This document shows, piece after piece, positions 60,274-64,000 of a DNA stretch of 64,000 nucleotides (its first letter is position 1; each line of letters opens with the position of its first letter). Source of the DNA: Hyphomicrobiales bacterium. Lineage in GTDB: Bacteria; Pseudomonadota; Alphaproteobacteria; Rhizobiales; Rhizobiaceae. Below the pieces are notes generated by a model, which was not told where the DNA came from, searched no databases, and worked only from the letters and a program-made list of their open reading frames with translations. Where the stretch lies: NCBI GenBank assembly GCA_900465685.1, contig UEGR01000012.1, forward strand, positions 62,001 through 126,000. Direction: 5' to 3'. A program made the translations under genes and the position numbers.

Positions 60274-61005
60274 ATGCATCCTGCAATCTGGAATTCCGTC
60301 CGACCGCTCGCGCTCGTCGCGGGCATGATGCTGGCTTCGCTGCCCGCCTTTGCGGCAGCGGACCAACTGGCGCTTGTGGATCGCTCCGAATTCCTGACTT
60401 TACCGGCCTATCGCACCGCACCGGATGAGCATCCGGTGTCGTCGCCGATTCCGCTTCCCAATGCGCTGCCACATCGGGTGCCATCTGCAACACCGCAGAA
60501 TCCGTCAACGATCATGCCTGCACCCGCCGCCAAGCCGATGCCAGAAGTGCTGCGCGATTTTGACAGGCTGCCGCCGCCTGTCCGGCAAATGCGCGAGAAA
60601 ATGCTTGCTGCCGCACAATCCGGCGACATTGAGCAATTGCGCCCGCTATTGGGCGAAGCCGACAACAGCACGCAGCTTTCGCTCGAAGATCATGAAGAAG
60701 ATGTCATCGAGTTTCTGAAATCGCTCGCCGGCGATGTGGAAGGTCGCGAAATTCTCGCCATCATCGCCGACCTGCTCGGTACGGGCTATGTGCATATGAA
60801 TGCCGGAACAGATGACGAGGTCTATGTCTGGCCCTATTTCTACGCCATGCCGCTCGACAGGCTGACGCCATCGCAGACCGTTGAACTGTTCCAGATCGTC
60901 ACCGCCAGCGACTTTGAGGATATGAAAAAGGCAGGCGGTTATATTTTCTACAGCATCGGCATTGCACCCGATGGAAGCTGGCGCTTTTTCACCGCCGGAG
61001 AGTAA
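60274..61005 (+). CDS. Exported protein, unknown
   Basis: The 243-residue product has a signal peptide (MHPAIWNSVRPLALVAGMML, cut near AFAA), a Pro-rich linker (residues 50-90) and a compact C-terminal domain (about 92-243: LRDFDRLPPPVRQMREKMLA, DVEGREILAIIADLLGTGYV, DEVYVWPYFYAMPLDRLTPS, GSWRFFTAGE). The family is not recognised; similar conserved exported proteins occur in Rhizobiales. It ends directly at the stop of the convergent GlxA gene. Confidence 0.7.
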   Translation: MHPAIWNSVRPLALVAGMMLASLPAFAAADQLALVDRSEFLTLPAYRTAPDEHPVSSPIPLPNALPHRVPSATPQNPSTIMPAPAAKPMPEVLRDFDRLPPPVRQMREKMLAAAQSGDIEQLRPLLGEADNSTQLSLEDHEEDVIEFLKSLAGDVEGREILAIIADLLGTGYVHMNAGTDDEVYVWPYFYAMPLDRLTPSQTVELFQIVTASDFEDMKKAGGYIFYSIGIAPDGSWRFFTAGE

Positions 61006-62010
61006 TCACCCAACGGCCCCACGCACGTGGCTTGGCGGCTGGTCGTAAATGCGTTGCCAGGCACGGCGAAACTGCCGCGCCGAAGCGAAGCCCGATCTTT
61101 CGGCCACATTCTCGATATCGAGACCCGAATTGAGCAGCATCTCACGGGCCAGACCGACTTTCAGCCGGTTGACATAATCGGTCACGCTCATGCCCGCATG
61201 TTCATTGAACAAGCGCGAAAGATTGCGCGGGCTTGCCCCACTCACATCGGCAAGCTTTTCGACAGGCCAGGTCCCAGCGGGGTCTGCCGCAATGGCATCC
61301 TGCGCACGATGCACGACGGGGTTCATATGATTGCGCCCTTCCAGCCAGGGCGAAAGCTGCGGATCACCGCCGCTGCGTCTCAGATAAACAACGAGATAGC
61401 GCGCCACCGACAAGGCGACCCCGTGACCGATAATATCGGCCACGATTTGCAGCATCAGGTCTATCCCGGCGGTAATACCCGCACTGGTCAACCGTTCGCC
61501 ATCTTCGACGAAAAGTCGGTTTTGCAGCACTTTTGCGGTGGGAGCAGACTTTTCCAGTTCTGCGATGGCCAGATGATGCGTTGTGCACACATAGCCGTCG
61601 AGCAGCCCCGCACGCGCCGCCAGCAAGGCGCCGGAGCAGATCGTGACCAGCCGGACACCGGGGCAGACGACGCGCTTCAGCCAGCCTATAATTTCATGCT
61701 CGAAGACGGCATCTTCATCGCGGCTGGCGACCGGCCCGCCAAGCGGCACATCCGTGGAACCGGATACAATCACCAGCGATCCCTGCGGCACCGCGTCCGG
61801 CAGCGGTTCGACGCCCGTCACCGCCAGACCGATGGAACTGTGAACCGTGCCAAGCGGCCCGACATAATGCACCGCAAACTCGACCTTATCCTGATCGAGA
61901 TTTGCCTTGCGCAACACTTCAAGCGGTCCCGCCACGTCCAGCAAAAGCAGACGTGGCGGAACGATGACATAGACGGGAATGATTTGCTTGCCGTCTGTCG
62001 GTTGGGTCAT
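61006..62010 (-). CDS. GlxA-family regulator (DJ-1 domain plus AraC HTH)
   Basis: The 334-residue regulator has an N-terminal DJ-1/PfpI-like domain (about 8-190) with the nucleophile-elbow Cys in LVTICSGALLAARAGLLDGY, and an AraC-type DNA-binding domain at the C-terminus (about 245-330: EKLADVSGASPRNLSRLFNE and IENVAERSGFASARQFRRAW). Such regulators control catabolism of small metabolites. Its start overlaps the stop of the cysteine hydrolase by four bases (ATGA), so it probably controls or is co-expressed with that gene. Confidence 0.9.
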   Translation of the reverse strand: MTQPTDGKQIIPVYVIVPPRLLLLDVAGPLEVLRKANLDQDKVEFAVHYVGPLGTVHSSIGLAVTGVEPLPDAVPQGSLVIVSGSTDVPLGGPVASRDEDAVFEHEIIGWLKRVVCPGVRLVTICSGALLAARAGLLDGYVCTTHHLAIAELEKSAPTAKVLQNRLFVEDGERLTSAGITAGIDLMLQIVADIIGHGVALSVARYLVVYLRRSGGDPQLSPWLEGRNHMNPVVHRAQDAIAADPAGTWPVEKLADVSGASPRNLSRLFNEHAGMSVTDYVNRLKVGLAREMLLNSGLDIENVAERSGFASARQFRRAWQRIYDQPPSHVRGAVG

Positions 62011-62573
62011 GTGGCCTTCCGTTCTGCTTGGCCAGCCAGGGCTTCTTCCACCGTGGCGATACGGGCGAAACGATTGGCGAGCACGAGTTCGGTGCGCGCC
62101 CGAATCTCAGTGGCGCTCCATTCGCGACCCGTCGCGTCGGTCATCGGGAAGGTCAAGGTCGCCTCGCCCACGAAATCAACCGTATAGCCGAGGTCCGAAG
62201 CCTGACGTGTGGTGGTTTCGCAGCACTGTTCCGTGCGAATGCCGGAGACGATCACCCGGCGAATACCGTTTGCCACCAGCCAGACATCGAGACCGGTGCC
62301 GACCAGCGCGCTGTGACGGCGTTTGCGAAATACGGCGTCTGGCGTGAAGGAAAGCGGTGCGAGCGTGCGGACATAGCCTGACGCTTCAGCGAAGTTGCCG
62401 CTATCCGCCGTATGGAAAATCTGCACAACCGGAATGCCCGCCTGCTTTGCACCATCAATCAGCTTTTGCTGGTGTTCGACATAGGCGGCGACATCCGCCT
62501 CACGATAGTAAGGCTGGTGCCGGAATGATTCCTGCGCATCGACGACAAGCAGAACGGTATCTTGAGCGGACAT
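62007..62573 (-). CDS. Isochorismatase-like cysteine hydrolase
   Basis: The 188-residue protein starts MSAQDTVLLVVDAQESFRHQ, giving the catalytic Asp of VVDAQ, with Lys in VFRKRRHSAL and Cys in GIRTEQCCETTTRQASDLGY. This is the Asp-Lys-Cys triad of the isochorismatase/nicotinamidase-like superfamily, whose natural substrates are amides, pyrazinamide or N-carbamoyl compounds. It precedes and overlaps the GlxA regulator, and both form one operon. Substrate not known. Confidence 0.9.
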   Translation of the reverse strand: MSAQDTVLLVVDAQESFRHQPYYREADVAAYVEHQQKLIDGAKQAGIPVVQIFHTADSGNFAEASGYVRTLAPLSFTPDAVFRKRRHSALVGTGLDVWLVANGIRRVIVSGIRTEQCCETTTRQASDLGYTVDFVGEATLTFPMTDATGREWSATEIRARTELVLANRFARIATVEEALAGQAERKAT

Positions 62574-62694
62574 TTTTGTTCTCCTACAGTGTGAATATAG
62601 GAGAGAATTTACGCCTTACAAACCGGATCGAAAGATAGATGCCGGACAAAGATAGGACAGATCACGCCATTCATAGAAATGGCGTGAAAAACCT

Positions 62695-64000
62695 TTATCC
62701 GCGCGGCAGAGCTTCAATGAATTCGACCGGCTCACCCTGATGCGGGTTCACGATTTCAGCGTTCCACATCACCTTGATACCGCGAACGATCGTACCGACC
62801 GGCCAGCCGGTGACAGTCTTGCCGTGGTAGGGTGTCCAGCCAGCCTTCGAGCCAGCCTGTTCATGCGTGATGGTTTCGCGGCGCTTCATGTCCACAATGG
62901 TCAGATCGGCATCGTAGCCGACAGCGATGCGCCCCTTGCGCGACATGCCGAAAATACGGTTCGGGCCATGGCTCGACAGATCGACGAAGCGCTCCAGCGA
63001 CAGTTTGCCTGCATTCACATGGTCGAGCATGATCGGCACCAGTGTCTGCACCCCTGTCATGCCGGATGGCGAAGCCGGGTAAGGCTTCTGTTTTTCTTCC
63101 AAGGTATGCGGCGCATGATCGGAACCGAGCACATCGACGATGCCCTGATCGATACCCTTCCAGACACCGTCGCGGTGGCGCTTGTCGCGCACTGGCGGGT
63201 TCATCTGGATGAGATTGCCCAGCGTCTTGTAGTCGTCAGCGGAAAGCGTCAAGTGATGCGGCGTCGCTTCGCAGGTCGCAACGTCCTTGTGCGCTTGCAG
63301 AAAGTCGATTTCCTCAGCCGTAGAGATGTGCAGCACATGAATGCGCGCGCCGGTTTCATGCGCAATGCGCACCAGACGTTCCGTACATTGAAGTGCGGCA
63401 ACCTCGTCGCGCCAGACCGGGTGGCTGGACGGATCGCCCTGCACACGCAAACCTTCACGCTGCTTGAGGCGGAATTCGTCTTCCGAATGGAAGGCTGCGC
63501 GGCGGCGTGTATTTTTCAGGATGGAGCGAACGCCATCATCGTCTTCAACCAGCAGATCACCGGTCGAGGAGCCCATGAACACCTTAATACCAGCGGCGCC
63601 CGGAAGGCGTTCCAGTTCGCCGACGTCTTTCGCATTGTCACGCGTGCCGCCAACCCAGAAGGCGAAATCGCAATGCATGCGATGACGACCGCGACGAATC
63701 TTGTCTTCCAGCGTTTCGACAGTCGTCGTCAGCGGCTTGGTGTTCGGCATTTCGAAAACAGACGTCACGCCGCCCAGTACGGCAGCGCGGGAACCTGTTT
63801 CCAGATCTTCCTTATGCTCAAGGCCCGGCTCGCGGAAATGAACCTGACTGTCCACAACGCCCGGCAGGATATGCAGGCCGGTGCAGTCGATCACTTCGCC
63901 TGCCGAAGCCTGCCCCAGAGAGCCGATAGCAGCGATGCGCCCGTTGCGGATACCGATATCGCGCTGCCCGGCACCGTCATGATTGACGATGGTTGCGCCT
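62695..64000 (-). CDS. pyrC: Dihydroorotase (class I-like), N-terminus beyond window
   Basis: An amidohydrolase of the PyrC type: after about 35 visible residues comes LPGVVDSQVHFREPGLEHKE, then AVLGGVTSVFEMPNTKPLTT, the carbamylated-Lys region GIKVFMGSSTGDLL, ATPHHLTLSADDYK, GSDHAPHTLEEKQ and the C-terminal ADLTIVDMKRRETI. It catalyses ring closure of carbamoyl-aspartate in pyrimidine synthesis. The usual HxH is QxH here, so the first metal ligand is altered. The start codon lies right of 64000; 434 codons are visible and the full enzyme is about 440-450. Confidence 0.85.
   Translation of the reverse strand, partial: GATIVNHDGAGQRDIGIRNGRIAAIGSLGQASAGEVIDCTGLHILPGVVDSQVHFREPGLEHKEDLETGSRAAVLGGVTSVFEMPNTKPLTTTVETLEDKIRRGRHRMHCDFAFWVGGTRDNAKDVGELERLPGAAGIKVFMGSSTGDLLVEDDDGVRSILKNTRRRAAFHSEDEFRLKQREGLRVQGDPSSHPVWRDEVAALQCTERLVRIAHETGARIHVLHISTAEEIDFLQAHKDVATCEATPHHLTLSADDYKTLGNLIQMNPPVRDKRHRDGVWKGIDQGIVDVLGSDHAPHTLEEKQKPYPASPSGMTGVQTLVPIMLDHVNAGKLSLERFVDLSSHGPNRIFGMSRKGRIAVGYDADLTIVDMKRRETITHEQAGSKAGWTPYHGKTVTGWPVGTIVRGIKVMWNAEIVNPHQGEPVEFIEALPRG

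Overview
The window reads as a chromosome segment of an alphaproteobacterium of the Brucella/Ochrobactrum group (Rhizobiales). Grounds: an Omp25-type porin (29348-29989) of the Brucella length and sequence style; a chromosomal AmpC of the OCH kind with a divergent AmpR regulator, which is typical of Ochrobactrum anthropi-like strains and absent from classical Brucella; a Hda-type replication regulator, DUF992, TIGR02301 and GapR (DUF2312) families; and GC-rich intergenic repeats of the sort scattered through these genomes. The assignment rests on recognition of protein families, not on a search.

Left region (1 to about 9250): a prophage or prophage remnant next to a tRNA-Arg(UCU) gene. On the minus strand it runs from a GapR-like early gene through a tightly overlapping cassette of small genes, a truncated C5-cytosine methyltransferase, a phage NusG-like factor, a terminator and tRNA-like sequences, to small lysis/morphogenesis-type ORFs, a short terminase-like fragment and two large virion proteins. 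The second virion gene runs off the left edge. At the tRNA end the integrase survives only as a C-terminal catalytic fragment, so this end of the element looks decayed.

Centre-left (9287 to 20700): tRNA-Arg, an NDUFS4-like complex I subunit, tRNA-Pro, an orphan amino-acid binding protein, an L-lactate permease broken by a frameshift, two tiny unknown genes (one behind a candidate general-stress EcfG promoter), an SH3 protein, an NAD-epimerase, hdaA, an AI-2E transporter, purM-purN and a DUF992 protein with a second candidate EcfG promoter.

Centre (20744 to 41835): molybdopterin oxidoreductase, EamA exporter, rlmJ, a secreted protein plus RNase T2, a GST, the ampC/ampR pair, omp25, a PTR1-like reductase overlapping uvrC, pgsA, moaD-moaE, a YbaY/META envelope protein, ndk, DinB, an ABC-F ATPase, two small membrane proteins with holC, and pepA.

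Right region (42229 to 64000): the envelope/maintenance operon lptF-lptG-lptD-surA-pdxA-rsmA, with overlapping starts and stops at several junctions; then an M23 peptidase, rarD, citramalate synthase, GFA protein, cysS, cupin, SRAP (HMCES-like) protein, Nudix, TIGR02301 and two unknown small genes, a GlxA-type regulator overlapping a cysteine hydrolase, and a dihydroorotase cut by the right edge.

No CRISPR array, insertion sequence, rRNA or plasmid origin was seen. I found no complete novel defence or biosynthetic system. The most unusual material is in the prophage: a tRNA-like gene with an enlarged anticodon arm, a NusG paralogue beside a terminator, and a chain of overlapping micro-genes.
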